DNA of 64,000 nucleotides from an uncultured Ruminococcus sp. (GCA_934435205.1 CAKSAK010000005.1:1-64000); one strand, 5' to 3'; positions 23,644 through 33,629 are shown, counted from the stretch's first letter. The notes: a model not told the origin generated them from the sequence alone. Program-made: numbers and translations.

Positions 23644-25484
23644 TACATTTCGTCTATTATTTCTTTAAGCTCTCTTGCGGTGTCTATATTCACACCTGCG
23701 GTCTTTGCAAGCTCCTCTACTGTGGCTTTTTTGAGAGCTTCTTTGGTCTTATACTCGGTTATTAGCTTGGCGGCTTTTTTATCGCCTATGCCTTTGACTT
23801 TGGTTATCTCAAGTCGGTGGGCATTCTTTTTATGCTTCTGTGCCTGATAGGTTATGGCTACTCTATGGACTTCGTCTTGAATGGCGGTAACAAGATTAAA
23901 GGCTGCACGGCACTTTGCAAGGCTTATTTCTCCGCCCCCTGTGGCAACTGCTCTTGTGCGGTGCTTGGAGTCTTTCACAAGTCCGAACATTGGGCAGGTC
24001 ACACCCATTCGCTCTAAGACAGGCTCAACGGCATTGACGTGGCCGTTTCCACCGTCGAGCAAGATAAGGTCGGGCATAATGGAAAAGCCCTCGTCTGTTT
24101 TCTCAAAATAGTTTCTGAATCGACGTTCTATGACCTCCTGCATACAGGCATAGTCATTTTGCTCTGCCACTGTTTTGATAGAGAACTTTTTATAATACTT
24201 CTTGCATGGTCTGCCGTTTTCAAAGACCACCATGCCTGCTACCATATTTGTGGAGGCGAGGTTTGAGATATCGTAGCACTCGATATATTTCGGAGTTTTG
24301 GGAAGTCCCAGTGCTTTGGCAAGCTCTTCAAGGGCGGTTATCTCACGGCTCGTTCTGCCGACTTTTATGGAAAGATACTCGGTGGCGTTGCTTTTGGCAA
24401 GGGTGGTAAGGCGGAGAAACTGTCCTCTTTTCGGGGTGGAGATATTCACGGCATGGTCATACTTCTGGCGGAGAAATTTTTCTATTATCTCTCCGTTTGT
24501 AATATCCTCGTCAAGGAGGATATCTTTCGGTATGCTGTCTTTGGAAGAATAATACTGCATGAGAAAATCTTCACGCATTTTTACACTGTCGTCTTTCTCT
24601 CCCAGAAAATAGGAAGCCTTATCAAAAAGTCTGCCCCCACGGTACATTATAACGCTGGCACAAGCCATTTCGCCATTTTGAGCAATGGCGATTATATCAG
24701 TGTCACGAATATCGTCATTAATTATCTTCTGACTTTCAGCGGCTTTCTGTATGGCTTGGATACGGTCACGGAGCTTTGCGGCAAGCTCAAAGTCAAGCTC
24801 TTCGGCGGCTTTGTTCATTTCCTCGGTGAGCCTTTCAACTGAATCTGACGAGCCGTTTCGGATATAGTCCACCGCCTGACGGACGATAGAATTATACTCC
24901 TCTTTTGAGAACTTCCCTGTGCAAACGCCCATGCACTGCTTGATGTGCAAATTAAGGCAGGGACGCTGTTTTCTGAAATCCTGAGGGAATTTTCGGGTAC
25001 AGGTAGGGAGCATAAAGACTTTATTGGCCTCGATAACGGCTTGTTTTACTGCGAAGGAGCTTGTATAAGGTCCTATATACTCTGCACCGTCGTCATATTT
25101 TTGCAGGACAGCTTGCAGGCGTGGATAGTCCTCATTTGTGACCCTGATATAGCTATAGCCCTTATCGTCTTTCAGCAGGATATTATACTTCGGGGTATAC
25201 TGCTTTATAAGAGAACACTCCAGCACAAGGGCTTCAAACTCAGAGTCGGTGACGATAAAGTCATAGTCATAGACGTGGGACACCATTTTCCAAACTTTCG
25301 GAAGATGATCCTGACCCTTTCTGAAATAAGATGTCACACGGTTGCGGAGATTTTTCGCTTTGCCGATATAGATTATCTTTTTCATTTTGTCTTTCATTAT
25401 ATAACAGCCCGGTGAGGTGGTGAGCTTTGAAGTTTTATCACGCAGAAATGGCAGTCGTGGGTTGTCTTCATCTGTAATATACAT
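23643..25484 (-). CDS. uvrC: UvrABC excinuclease subunit C
   Basis: A 613-aa nucleotide excision repair nuclease that makes the 3' and 5' incisions beside DNA damage in the UvrB-DNA complex. Order: GIY-YIG domain (about 15-95, with PGCYIMKDK and IYIGKAKNLRNRV), a Cys-containing region around TCTRKF, the UvrB-binding UVR motif (about 205-235, ELDFELAAKLRDRI), an RNase H-like domain with the DLILLDGGNGHVNAV block, and a C-terminal helix-hairpin-helix pair (about 560-612). Full length. The gene overlaps folC downstream by one base. Confidence 0.95.
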   Translation of the reverse strand: MYITDEDNPRLPFLRDKTSKLTTSPGCYIMKDKMKKIIYIGKAKNLRNRVTSYFRKGQDHLPKVWKMVSHVYDYDFIVTDSEFEALVLECSLIKQYTPKYNILLKDDKGYSYIRVTNEDYPRLQAVLQKYDDGAEYIGPYTSSFAVKQAVIEANKVFMLPTCTRKFPQDFRKQRPCLNLHIKQCMGVCTGKFSKEEYNSIVRQAVDYIRNGSSDSVERLTEEMNKAAEELDFELAAKLRDRIQAIQKAAESQKIINDDIRDTDIIAIAQNGEMACASVIMYRGGRLFDKASYFLGEKDDSVKMREDFLMQYYSSKDSIPKDILLDEDITNGEIIEKFLRQKYDHAVNISTPKRGQFLRLTTLAKSNATEYLSIKVGRTSREITALEELAKALGLPKTPKYIECYDISNLASTNMVAGMVVFENGRPCKKYYKKFSIKTVAEQNDYACMQEVIERRFRNYFEKTDEGFSIMPDLILLDGGNGHVNAVEPVLERMGVTCPMFGLVKDSKHRTRAVATGGGEISLAKCRAAFNLVTAIQDEVHRVAITYQAQKHKKNAHRLEITKVKGIGDKKAAKLITEYKTKEALKKATVEELAKTAGVNIDTARELKEIIDEM

Positions 25485-25580
25485 AAATTCTCCTATCTTT
25501 AAACTGAGTGGGACGCATGGGCGGTATGTGAAAATTTGGGGTGTATCGTGAGAAAATTCGTGGGAGTTATGTGAAAAGGC

Positions 25581-25603
25581 GGGCGACCTCAGGTCGCCCC
25601 TAC
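25581..25603. repeat. GTAGGGG palindrome 10
   Basis: GGGCGACCTCAGGTCGCCCC followed by TAC; arm type GGCGACC, changed on both sides relative to GGCGAAC. Confidence 0.8.
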
Positions 25604-25640
25604 AAAGGGTGCGGAGAGTTCGCCCGTTATTTCGCAGTTT

Positions 25641-27443
25641 TTACCAATACATAAATACAGGAGTACCCATATCTATTTTTTCATAAACGTATTTTGCTTT
25701 ATCAAAAGGCATATTTATACAGCCGTGTGAGCCCCATGTGCTTGACTTATAACGCTCACCGCCAAAGTTGCCGTTCTGCCATGATGCGTCATGAAGTCCT
25801 ATGCCTATAGTCGAGATATTGTTCCAATAGTCAACATAGGAAGCATATGACTGTCCGTCTGCTGAGCCTCTGAGGGTCTTGCCCTTTTCCTTATACCAAA
25901 GCTTATAAACACCGCCAGGGGTATTTCTTGACTTGCTTGGATAGCCTGAAACTATATCAGACTCCATTGTGAGCTTGCCGTCTTTATAATACCACAAATG
26001 CTGTGCGGTAAGGTCTACCTCGATATAAGTGTTGCCGTAATCCTTATCGGCTGTACGCCAATCCTTATTGCAGGTATACTCATAGGCTGAGTCAGGGTTT
26101 ACATAGTAGACAGGCTCAGTTTCGGCAGACTCGCCTTTTTCAACAAGGTCTACGATAAGGCCGCAGGTCTTTTGCTGGTCTATCCACCAGCCGTAACAGC
26201 CCTCGCCCTGGGAGATAGTGATAGTTCCACGCTTTGTGGTCTTGAACTCTCTGTCCTTATTAAAAGTATCATACTTATCTGCAAGGTCTTCAACATATGC
26301 CATTGCCTTATCTTCGTCAACTGTATAGCCAGCTTCGGCGTTATCCTCGTCAAAGGTTATCCAATCCATGATAGTATCGCCCGTGAGAGTTTCGGTGGTG
26401 TAGATAAAGTCGAATGTTATTTCGATATCGTTAAGGTTATTGAGCTTCTGGCAGGTCTCTTCAAGCATATCCGCTGTTATGGCAGGCTTTTTATAGCAAT
26501 CTGCCTGTGAGATATCAACATCAAAGCTACCGTCGTCAAGCTGTTCTTCCACATAGGAATAAAGCTCGTCTATCTTATCCTCCTCCACAGCGTCGCCCGT
26601 GGTCTCTTTCACAACAACATAGCTGTTATCGTCGCCCTTTTTGATATAGGCGTCCTCTGGCTCTTTTGTGCTTTGGGAGTCAAGCACCTTTCTTTTCAGC
26701 ACCTTTTCAAGCTTAGCCTTATCGTACTTGAACTTTGATTCAAAAGTGAAATCCGTACGCTTCATGGCAGAAGAGAACCATGAATAGTGGTTTTGCTGAG
26801 TATAATACTGTGTGATAAGGTTTTGAGTATTATCGTTATAGCCTATTTCAGACAGCTTTATGGAAAAAGCTGTGCCGTCTTTCTTTGTAACGGTTATGGC
26901 TTTAGGGATAACAGCCTGCTCGCTTACCAGCTTATAGGCCTCCGCCTTGGTCTTTCCGCTGACCTCTATGCCGTTTATATATGTATTTCCAAGAAACTTA
27001 TCCTTATACGAATTCATGCCCCACAGATAGAATCCGCCTGCGGCGACTATCATAACGCCAACAACTGAGCATATTGCGATTGCGGCGGTCTTTCCTGACG
27101 AGGACTTCTTTTTCTTCTTTTTACCATTCTTTGAGCCGTTCTTTGAAGTCTGCTTTGATGCAGGCTTTGCATTTTTACTGCGTGTTTCAGTCGTTTTTGG
27201 CTTTTTAGGCTTGACAGTTTCCTCGCCAAAATCTGAAACTCCTCTTACGGGAGTGATAGGCTCGTCAAAGCCGCCGTCCTGCATTGCCATATTTTTGGCG
27301 ATCATTCTTGCCATATCCTCATGGCTCATAGGGCGGTTCTGCGCCTGCGGCTTTGCGGCGTCATCGCTGTCTAGGGTAAGACCTTTCATATCAAGGTCAA
27401 GATCTATACCAAGGTCATTATCCTTTCTTTCTCTATCGTTCAT
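25641..27443 (-). CDS. Membrane-anchored L,D-transpeptidase (YkuD) with PG_binding_4 domains
   Basis: A 600-aa peptidoglycan cross-linking enzyme. The N-terminus (about 1-127) is cytoplasmic, Lys-rich near 85-118 (KNGKKKKKKSSS), followed by one transmembrane helix (about 123-146). The outside part has repeats typical of PG_binding_4/VanW-linked L,D-transpeptidases (about 150-440) and a YkuD domain (about 460-600) with HDASWQ and the catalytic motif SHGCINMP, Cys about residue 580. It would form 3-3 links independent of penicillin-binding proteins. A good promoter lies upstream and the gene is monocistronic. Confidence 0.92.
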   Translation of the reverse strand: MNDRERKDNDLGIDLDLDMKGLTLDSDDAAKPQAQNRPMSHEDMARMIAKNMAMQDGGFDEPITPVRGVSDFGEETVKPKKPKTTETRSKNAKPASKQTSKNGSKNGKKKKKKSSSGKTAAIAICSVVGVMIVAAGGFYLWGMNSYKDKFLGNTYINGIEVSGKTKAEAYKLVSEQAVIPKAITVTKKDGTAFSIKLSEIGYNDNTQNLITQYYTQQNHYSWFSSAMKRTDFTFESKFKYDKAKLEKVLKRKVLDSQSTKEPEDAYIKKGDDNSYVVVKETTGDAVEEDKIDELYSYVEEQLDDGSFDVDISQADCYKKPAITADMLEETCQKLNNLNDIEITFDFIYTTETLTGDTIMDWITFDEDNAEAGYTVDEDKAMAYVEDLADKYDTFNKDREFKTTKRGTITISQGEGCYGWWIDQQKTCGLIVDLVEKGESAETEPVYYVNPDSAYEYTCNKDWRTADKDYGNTYIEVDLTAQHLWYYKDGKLTMESDIVSGYPSKSRNTPGGVYKLWYKEKGKTLRGSADGQSYASYVDYWNNISTIGIGLHDASWQNGNFGGERYKSSTWGSHGCINMPFDKAKYVYEKIDMGTPVFMYW

Positions 27444-27501
27444 AACATTACCTTTCCTTATATATCCTTATTATATACTCGTTTCACATTTATTTTACCC
27501 T

Positions 27502-27530
27502 ATTATACAACACTATCACCTTTTTTTCAA
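27502..27530 (-). promoter_or_regulatory. Promoter of the L,D-transpeptidase gene
   Basis: On the minus strand TTGAAA (27525-27530), 17 bases, TATAAT (27502-27507). Confidence 0.8.
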
Positions 27531-27666
27531 GGAGTATTTCCTACAATATAAAGACAATTTTATGACGATTTCTCAACAGTTTTCATACAGTTGTATAAAA
27601 ATGCAGTTTTCAAAAAGTTATCCTGCATATTTTTCCTGTGACAAGGAATTTTTTTTGCAAAACCTC

Positions 27667-27695
27667 TTGAAAAAGATCACAATAAGTATTATAAT
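27667..27695 (+). promoter_or_regulatory. Promoter of ilvE
   Basis: TTGAAA (27667-27672), 17 bases, TATAAT (27690-27695). The leader of about 50 bases has no room for a T-box. Confidence 0.85.
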
Positions 27696-27753
27696 ATATG
27701 TGGTAAAGGTTCGCTTGGCGAGCCGATCATTAATTTAAGAAAGAAGGATCTGT

Positions 27754-28824
27754 ATGTTAGATATCAAGATCGAACGTACCACTACTCCAAAGGAAAAACC
27801 GGCTGACGAGACAAAGCTTGGTTTCGGTCACATTTTTACTGACCATATGTTTGTTATGAATTATGACGCAGGTCAGGGCTGGCATGACGCTAGGATCGTG
27901 CCTTACGGCGACCTTTCGCTCTCCCCTGCTGCTATGTGCCTGCACTACGGTCAGGAGATATTCGAGGGTCTTAAGGCTTATCGTACTGCTGACGGCTCTG
28001 TTCAGCTTTTCAGACCTCAGGAGAACTTCAAGAGAATGAACAACTCTGCTGAGAGAATGGTAATTCCTAAGATAAACGAAGAGGATATGCTTTATGCTCT
28101 GAAAACTCTCGTTAAAATGGAGCAGGACTGGGTTCCTCACACTGAGGGTGCTTCCCTTTACATCAGACCATTTATCATCGCAGTTGACCCATATGTAGGT
28201 GTTAAGCCTGCTGACCACTATCTGTTCATCATTATTCTTTCACCTTCTGGCGCTTACTATTCAACCGGTCTTAACCCTGTTAAGATCTACGTTGAGAACA
28301 AGTATGTAAGAGCCGTAAGAGGCGGTACAGGCTTTGCTAAGACAGCCGCTAACTACGCTATCTCACTTGCTGGTCAGGAAGAAGCTCACGAGCAGGATTA
28401 CGAGCAGGTACTTTGGCTTGACGGTGTTGAAAGAAAGTATGTTGAGGAAGTTGGCTCAATGAACATCTTCTTCGTTATTGACGGCGAAGTTGTTACACCA
28501 CAGCTCCTTGGCTCTGTTCTCCCTGGTATCACAAGAAAGTCTGCTCTTGAGATATGCAAGAAGAAGGGTTACAAGGTAAGCGAGAGAAAGATCTCTATTG
28601 AGGAGATCGCTGAGGCTTACGACAACGGCAAGCTTGACGAGGTATTCGGCACAGGTACTGCTGCTGTTATCTCACCTGTTGGTCATCTTAAGTGGGGCGA
28701 CAAGGTAATGGAGATAAACAACAACAAGATCGGCCCTGTTTCACAGATGCTTTATGATACAATGACAGGCATTCAGTGGGGCAAGATACCAGACGAGTTC
28801 GGCTGGATCGTTAAGATCGACTAA
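27754..28824 (+). CDS. ilvE: Branched-chain amino acid aminotransferase
   Basis: A 356-aa fold-type IV PLP enzyme that transfers amino groups between glutamate and the keto acids of Leu, Ile and Val. The family blocks are visible: LHYGQEIFEGLKAYR (about 68-82), ALYIRP-type ASLYIRPF, the PLP Lys segment GGTGFAKTAANYAISL (about 190-205), EVGSMNIFFV and GTGTAAVISPVG. The length and YxxG motifs fit the eukaryote-like BCAT subgroup (about 350 aa) common in Firmicutes. The gene has its own promoter and terminator. Codon use is strongly biased (many GCT, GTT, CTT), which suggests high expression. Confidence 0.94.
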   Translation: MLDIKIERTTTPKEKPADETKLGFGHIFTDHMFVMNYDAGQGWHDARIVPYGDLSLSPAAMCLHYGQEIFEGLKAYRTADGSVQLFRPQENFKRMNNSAERMVIPKINEEDMLYALKTLVKMEQDWVPHTEGASLYIRPFIIAVDPYVGVKPADHYLFIIILSPSGAYYSTGLNPVKIYVENKYVRAVRGGTGFAKTAANYAISLAGQEEAHEQDYEQVLWLDGVERKYVEEVGSMNIFFVIDGEVVTPQLLGSVLPGITRKSALEICKKKGYKVSERKISIEEIAEAYDNGKLDEVFGTGTAAVISPVGHLKWGDKVMEINNNKIGPVSQMLYDTMTGIQWGKIPDEFGWIVKID

Positions 28825-28838
28825 TATCGTGAATAATC

Positions 28839-28873
28839 AATGCGGTCTGTGCTTCGGTATAGACCGCATTTTT
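28839..28873 (+). terminator. Terminator of ilvE, next to the sirtuin start
   Basis: AATGCGGTCT and AGACCGCATT form a 10-bp stem with T after it. It ends only about 17 bases before the next start codon (28890), so the sirtuin gene is reached by read-through or by a promoter inside ilvE. Confidence 0.85.
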
Positions 28874-28889
28874 CATAGGAGTGATAAAA

Positions 28890-29600
28890 ATGGAACTGCA
28901 GCAGATAATAGACAAATCACACAGGATAGTTTTCTTTGGCGGTGCAGGGGTATCAACAGAGAGCGGCATACCTGATTTTCGGTCGGTGGACGGGCTTTAC
29001 AATCAGAAATATGATCATCCCCCTGAGCAGATACTTAGCCACACGTTTTTTATGCGGCACACAAAGGCGTTCTATGATTTTTACCGTGACAAAATGCTTT
29101 GTTTGACGGCAAAGCCTAACAAGGCGCATTACAAGCTAGCGGAAATGGAGAGGGCAGGCATACTTTCTTCTGTTATCACCCAGAACATTGACGGACTTCA
29201 CACAGCGGCAGGAAGCAAAAAGGTGCTGGAGCTTCATGGAAGCGTTCACCGCAACTACTGCATGGACTGCGGAAAATTCTACACGGCTGAGGATATTTTA
29301 AACAGCACAGGCGTGCCGAAATGCACCTGTGGCGGAACTATCAAGCCTGACGTTGTGCTTTACGAGGAGGGGCTTGATGATGAAACCGTGACGGAGGCGG
29401 TGAGAGAGATCTCTCAATGCGACACGCTTATTATTGCAGGCACTTCTCTGACAGTTTATCCTGCGGCAGGAATGGTGAGATATTTTCAGGGGGATAATCT
29501 TGTGCTGATAAATCGGGACAAGACTTCCATGGACGGTTCCTGCGACCTTGTTATCCATGACAAGGTGGGGGAAACGCTGGACAAGATAGTGATAAAGTAA
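28890..29600 (+). CDS. cobB: NAD-dependent protein deacylase (sirtuin)
   Basis: A 236-aa Sir2-family enzyme that removes acetyl or related groups from Lys with NAD. The NAD-binding GAGVSTESGIPDFRS (about 17-31), TQNIDGLH, catalytic His in ELHGSVHRNYC, and a four-Cys zinc site (CMDC and CTC in KCTCGG) are complete. GAGVSTESGIPDFR matches the class found in bacterial SrtN/CobB-type enzymes. The ATG at 28890 is preferred because AGGAG lies 9 bases upstream; a GTG 9 bases earlier would overlap the site. It sits behind the ilvE terminator. Confidence 0.92.
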   Translation: MELQQIIDKSHRIVFFGGAGVSTESGIPDFRSVDGLYNQKYDHPPEQILSHTFFMRHTKAFYDFYRDKMLCLTAKPNKAHYKLAEMERAGILSSVITQNIDGLHTAAGSKKVLELHGSVHRNYCMDCGKFYTAEDILNSTGVPKCTCGGTIKPDVVLYEEGLDDETVTEAVREISQCDTLIIAGTSLTVYPAAGMVRYFQGDNLVLINRDKTSMDGSCDLVIHDKVGETLDKIVIK

Positions 29601-29636
29601 AGATAACAAACGCAATTACAAGGCGAGATAACAAAC

Positions 29637-29659
29637 GGGCGAACGCTGTTCGCCCCTAC
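29637..29659. repeat. GTAGGGG palindrome 11
   Basis: GGGCGAACGCTGTTCGCCCC followed by TAC, between the convergent sirtuin and ABC exporter genes. Confidence 0.8.
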
Positions 29660-29703
29660 CGGTGGTGGGGGTGATATGCGGTCGCCCGTGTTTTTATGTG
29701 ATT

Positions 29704-31479
29704 TTATTCGTCCATATGCTGTGCGGTATAAAGCTTGTAGTATTCGCCCTTCTTTGCGATAAGCTCGTCATGAGTGCCGCACTCTGCGATACCCTTATTG
29801 TCGATATACATTATCTTATCGCAGTTTTTGATAGTGGAAAGTCTATGTGCGATAATAAATGATGTTCTGCCAACAAGAAGTCTTTGAAGTCCCTGCTGGA
29901 GGAGCTTTTCTGTTCGTGCGTCTATTGATGAAGTGGCTTCGTCAAGGACAAGTATTTTCGGGTCGGAGAGGAGCGTTCTTGCAAAGGAGATAAGCTGTTT
30001 CTGTCCGCCTGAAAGCTTTGAGCCACGCTCGTTGACCTCGGTCATATAGCCGTCTTTCATTTCGCTTATGAACTCGTCTGCGCAGACTATCTTTGCGGCT
30101 TCTCTTATTTCTTCTTCCGTTGCGTCAAGTCTGCCGTAGCGGATATTATCGTAAATAGTGCCGCTGAAAATAAAGCTGTCTTGGAGCATTATGCCCATTT
30201 GTGAGCGAAGTGAATGCAAGGTCGCCTGACTTATATCCTTACCGTCTATGGTTATCTTACCGCTGTCTAGGTCATAAAATCTTGACAGCAGGGAAACTAC
30301 TGTAGATTTTCCTGCGCCTGTTGGTCCAACGAGGGCAACGCTTTCGCCCGGCTTAACGTCAAAGGAGATATGCTCCAAAACTGTTTTGTCCTGCTCATAG
30401 CTGAATGTAACGTCATCAAATTTTACTTCGCCTGTGATATCACCGATATCCTGAGCGTTCGGCTTGTCTGCGATAGTGGCAGGCTCGTCAAGAGTTTCAA
30501 AGATACGCTCAAGATAGGCGATATTGTTGATGAAGTTATTGAAGATGTTTGAAAGGTTCATGATAGGCTGCCAGAAGCTTGAAGCATAGCTTGTCATGGC
30601 AACGATAGTTCCAAGGCTCACTGCCGCAGGGGTCAGAACCAGCAGACCCACCACGAATATTGCGGCTCTCACAAGAGTAGAAACGTTGTCGGTAGCAGGC
30701 CAAACAAGGTGTGAATACTTCACGGCGTTTATCCAGCTTTTACGATATTTTTCTGAGAGCCTGTCAAATATCTCAGCGTTTTCTTCCTCACGGGTGAATA
30801 TCTGGGTCACTCTTGCGCCTGTGATGTTTTCCTGCAAATAGGCGTTAAGGTTGGAGGACTTGTTGGAAACGTCCTGCCATGCTTTACGCTGTCTTTTCTT
30901 TATCATCATCATTATGACCGCAAATATCGGCAGACCCGAAAGCACCACCAATGACAGCTTCACGTTCACAAAGAACATGAATATCATAATGAAAAGCATA
31001 TTAAGGCACTCGAGTATAACATTGATGATACCGTTTGAGAGCATATCCGACACGGAGTTTACATAGTTTACAACTCTTATAAGAATCTTGCCGTGTGGGC
31101 GGTTGTCGTAATATTCAAATGGCAGTTCCTGCAAATGCTTGAAAAGGTCGGTACGGATATCGAAGATTATATCCTGACCAACAACGGTCATTATCCTTGA
31201 ACGGATAGTGGAGAATGTTATGGACACTGCTATCGTGCCCACAAATGCGAGGGTGAGCAGGACGAGCTGTCCCATGTTTTTCTGCGGAATGGTGTTATCA
31301 AGGGCGTACTGTGTGATAAGCGGTCCGAGAAGTCCCGAAATTGCGGCGAACACGCTGAGCACAAGGGCGGTTATCATTTTGCCCTTATATTTTTTGATAT
31401 ACACAAAGGAGCGTTTCAGGTGGGCGAAGTCGAATGGAGTTTCAAGGACTTCGTCAACGTCATAACGGTTTCTTGCCAT
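29704..31479 (-). CDS. ABC exporter half (consensus nucleotide site), heterodimer partner 2
   Basis: A 591-aa ABC-type exporter half: six transmembrane helices (about 30-315) and a C-terminal ATPase domain (about 340-585). Walker A GPTGAGKST, signature LSGGQKQLISFA, Walker B ILVLDEATSSID with the catalytic Glu, and a His switch in IIAHRLST are all intact. It starts directly after the stop of the upstream partner (TGA then ATG), so the two are coupled. Together they match heterodimeric exporters of the BmrCD/TM287-288 type, usually multidrug or lipid transporters. The substrate is unknown. Confidence 0.92.
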   Translation of the reverse strand: MARNRYDVDEVLETPFDFAHLKRSFVYIKKYKGKMITALVLSVFAAISGLLGPLITQYALDNTIPQKNMGQLVLLTLAFVGTIAVSITFSTIRSRIMTVVGQDIIFDIRTDLFKHLQELPFEYYDNRPHGKILIRVVNYVNSVSDMLSNGIINVILECLNMLFIMIFMFFVNVKLSLVVLSGLPIFAVIMMMIKKRQRKAWQDVSNKSSNLNAYLQENITGARVTQIFTREEENAEIFDRLSEKYRKSWINAVKYSHLVWPATDNVSTLVRAAIFVVGLLVLTPAAVSLGTIVAMTSYASSFWQPIMNLSNIFNNFINNIAYLERIFETLDEPATIADKPNAQDIGDITGEVKFDDVTFSYEQDKTVLEHISFDVKPGESVALVGPTGAGKSTVVSLLSRFYDLDSGKITIDGKDISQATLHSLRSQMGIMLQDSFIFSGTIYDNIRYGRLDATEEEIREAAKIVCADEFISEMKDGYMTEVNERGSKLSGGQKQLISFARTLLSDPKILVLDEATSSIDARTEKLLQQGLQRLLVGRTSFIIAHRLSTIKNCDKIMYIDNKGIAECGTHDELIAKKGEYYKLYTAQHMDE

Positions 31480-33243
31480 TCAGACCGCCTCCTTTCCAAA
31501 GCCCTCGTTCTGGAGCTTGAATACCTCATAGTAATAGCCCTTTTTGGCGATAAGCTCTTCATGAGTGCCCATTTCGGTTATTTTGCCGTCGTCAAGGATT
31601 ATTATGACATCTGCGTCCTTGGTGGAGGAGATACGCTGGGCAATGATAAGCTTTGTGCATGGGAAGTCAAGGTTTCTCAGGCTGTCCTGAATATACTTTT
31701 CCGTTTCCATATCCACGGCGGAGGTGGTATCGTCAAGGATAAGAATGGCAGGCTTTATGGCAAGTGCTCTTGCAAGAGACAATCTCTGTTTCTGTCCGCC
31801 TGAAAGACCTACGCCTCGCTCGCCGACGATAGTGTCATAGCCCTCAGGCATTTTCTCAACGAACTCGTTTGCTGCCGCAAGCTTTGCATAGTGCTTAACG
31901 TCCTCTTCAGACATATCGGAATCGCCGTATGCAATATTGCCGTCTATGGTATCAGAGAAAAGCAGGACGTCCTGCGTTGCCATGCCTATCTGCGAGCGGA
32001 GCTGTGAGAGCTTACGCTTTCTTACGTTCACACCGTCAACGAGAACTTCTCCTGAGTTGGTATCATAAAATCTTGGAATGAGGTTTATAAGCGAGGTCTT
32101 GCCTGAACCTGTTTCGCCCATTATGGCAACGGTCTGACCTGCTTTTATCTTGAAGTTCACGTTGTCAAGGACTATATGCTTGCCAAACTTGAAGGTAACG
32201 TCCTTGAACTGGATATCTCCGTGAAGCCTTTCTGTCTGGTCAACTGCGTCTTCACGGTCGGAGATGATAGGTCTTGCATAGTATATCTCGATGACCTTCA
32301 TTGCGGAAGCCATGAACCTTTGCATATCGTTCACATAGATACCAAGGTTTCTGACAGGGTTTGCGATGCCCCAGATAAGTCCTGAGATAGCAACATACTC
32401 GCCCATGGTTATTTCCCCTTTTATAAGGAAAAATCCGCCGCCAAGGAGCATTATAACTGACAAGGCGTTTGCGAAAGCTTCCATATAAGGAAAGAATTTC
32501 AGCCACAGGAGTGAGGCTTTTTTGTTTGCATCGGAATAATCTTTATTGGCTTTTTGGAACTTTTCTATCTCATAGTCCTCACGGGCAAAGGCTTTTACAA
32601 CTCTATTGCCTGAGATGTTCTCCTGAGCGTCTGTATTCATTTTGGATAGCTTCTCACGGAGGTCAACGTAGACCGGCTTTGCCTTTTTATCAAGAAGCAC
32701 CACCACGCCAAATATGAATGGTGTAACAGCCAGCAGGAGAAGTGCCATTTTCCAGCTTACCATAAAGAAATAAACTGACGAGGCTATGAACAGCGAACAT
32801 GATTCAAGCATTCCTTTGAAAACGAATGCCACTGCATGACGCACCATATCAAGGTCGCCTGTAAGTCTTGTCATAAGGTCGCCTGTACGGTTGCGGTCAT
32901 AAAACTCCATATCCTGATTTTCGATACGTCTGAAAAGGTGCGTTCTTATTCTGTATATCATGCCCTGAGATGATAATTCATAGGTCATGTTGCAGGTGTA
33001 CTGACAGATAGTTCTAACCAAGGTAAAGCCCACCATGCCTGCAAGCAGCAGCCAGAACAGCTTTCTTTCATGCTCAAGGTTGAAAAGTGCGTCCTTGCTT
33101 GAAAGAAACTTATCCACAAGCTCTTTGCTGAAATAAGGTGTGGTAAGATACAAGGCGTTGCATACGATAGACAGCACAAGGGCTGTTACATAGAATTTTC
33201 GGTAGCCTTTCAGGTTGTGCCATATCCATTGAAGCTGGAACAT
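31480..33243 (-). CDS. ABC exporter half (degenerate nucleotide site), heterodimer partner 1
   Basis: A 587-aa ABC exporter half with six helices (about 15-300) and an ATPase domain (about 340-575). Walker A GETGSGKTS and signature LSGGQKQRLSLA are normal, but Walker B reads ILILDDTTSAVD: Asp replaces the catalytic Glu, and the switch segment reads IIAQRIS with Gln in place of His. This is the asymmetric pattern of heterodimeric exporters in which one of two sites does not hydrolyse ATP. It is the first gene of the pair and has AGGAG-type signal upstream. Confidence 0.92.
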   Translation of the reverse strand: MFQLQWIWHNLKGYRKFYVTALVLSIVCNALYLTTPYFSKELVDKFLSSKDALFNLEHERKLFWLLLAGMVGFTLVRTICQYTCNMTYELSSQGMIYRIRTHLFRRIENQDMEFYDRNRTGDLMTRLTGDLDMVRHAVAFVFKGMLESCSLFIASSVYFFMVSWKMALLLLAVTPFIFGVVVLLDKKAKPVYVDLREKLSKMNTDAQENISGNRVVKAFAREDYEIEKFQKANKDYSDANKKASLLWLKFFPYMEAFANALSVIMLLGGGFFLIKGEITMGEYVAISGLIWGIANPVRNLGIYVNDMQRFMASAMKVIEIYYARPIISDREDAVDQTERLHGDIQFKDVTFKFGKHIVLDNVNFKIKAGQTVAIMGETGSGKTSLINLIPRFYDTNSGEVLVDGVNVRKRKLSQLRSQIGMATQDVLLFSDTIDGNIAYGDSDMSEEDVKHYAKLAAANEFVEKMPEGYDTIVGERGVGLSGGQKQRLSLARALAIKPAILILDDTTSAVDMETEKYIQDSLRNLDFPCTKLIIAQRISSTKDADVIIILDDGKITEMGTHEELIAKKGYYYEVFKLQNEGFGKEAV

Positions 33244-33629
33244 ATTCTTTCACTCTCCTTTTATTCTTCTAAACTTCATGCTCTCATAGGCACATATATA
33301 AAAATATGAAACCCATATTCTTTTTAAGCTATGGGATATTATAAGCCCTTTTGAAAGTAAAGTCAAGGGGGTAAAAGCATTTAGTTTAAATAAAACAAGC
33401 TAAAAAACCAACGAAGATACGAAGCTTTTGTTGTGCTTTTTCACAAATTATGAATATGTTGTTATCTAACGATAGTCATATTTAGAAGAAAACGTTTTCT
33501 TTGACTGTTTTATTATATTAAACTAAGTTTTCGTACAATAAAATATCCGCCCTGAGATAACAAAGCGGATAGTAAATATTTTTGGTTGTCACAAAAATGG
33601 GTGACAGAGCGGACGAGAATTTGCAAAGC
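33244..33629. other. Gene-free AT-rich spacer with a perfect palindrome
   Basis: No ORF. A 14-bp perfect palindrome AGAAAACGTTTTCT lies at 33487-33500 and looks like a LacI/CcpA-type operator half-pair. It is about 245 bases upstream of the ABC exporter start. A TATAAT on the minus strand lies near 33515 with a poor -35. Confidence 0.45.
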
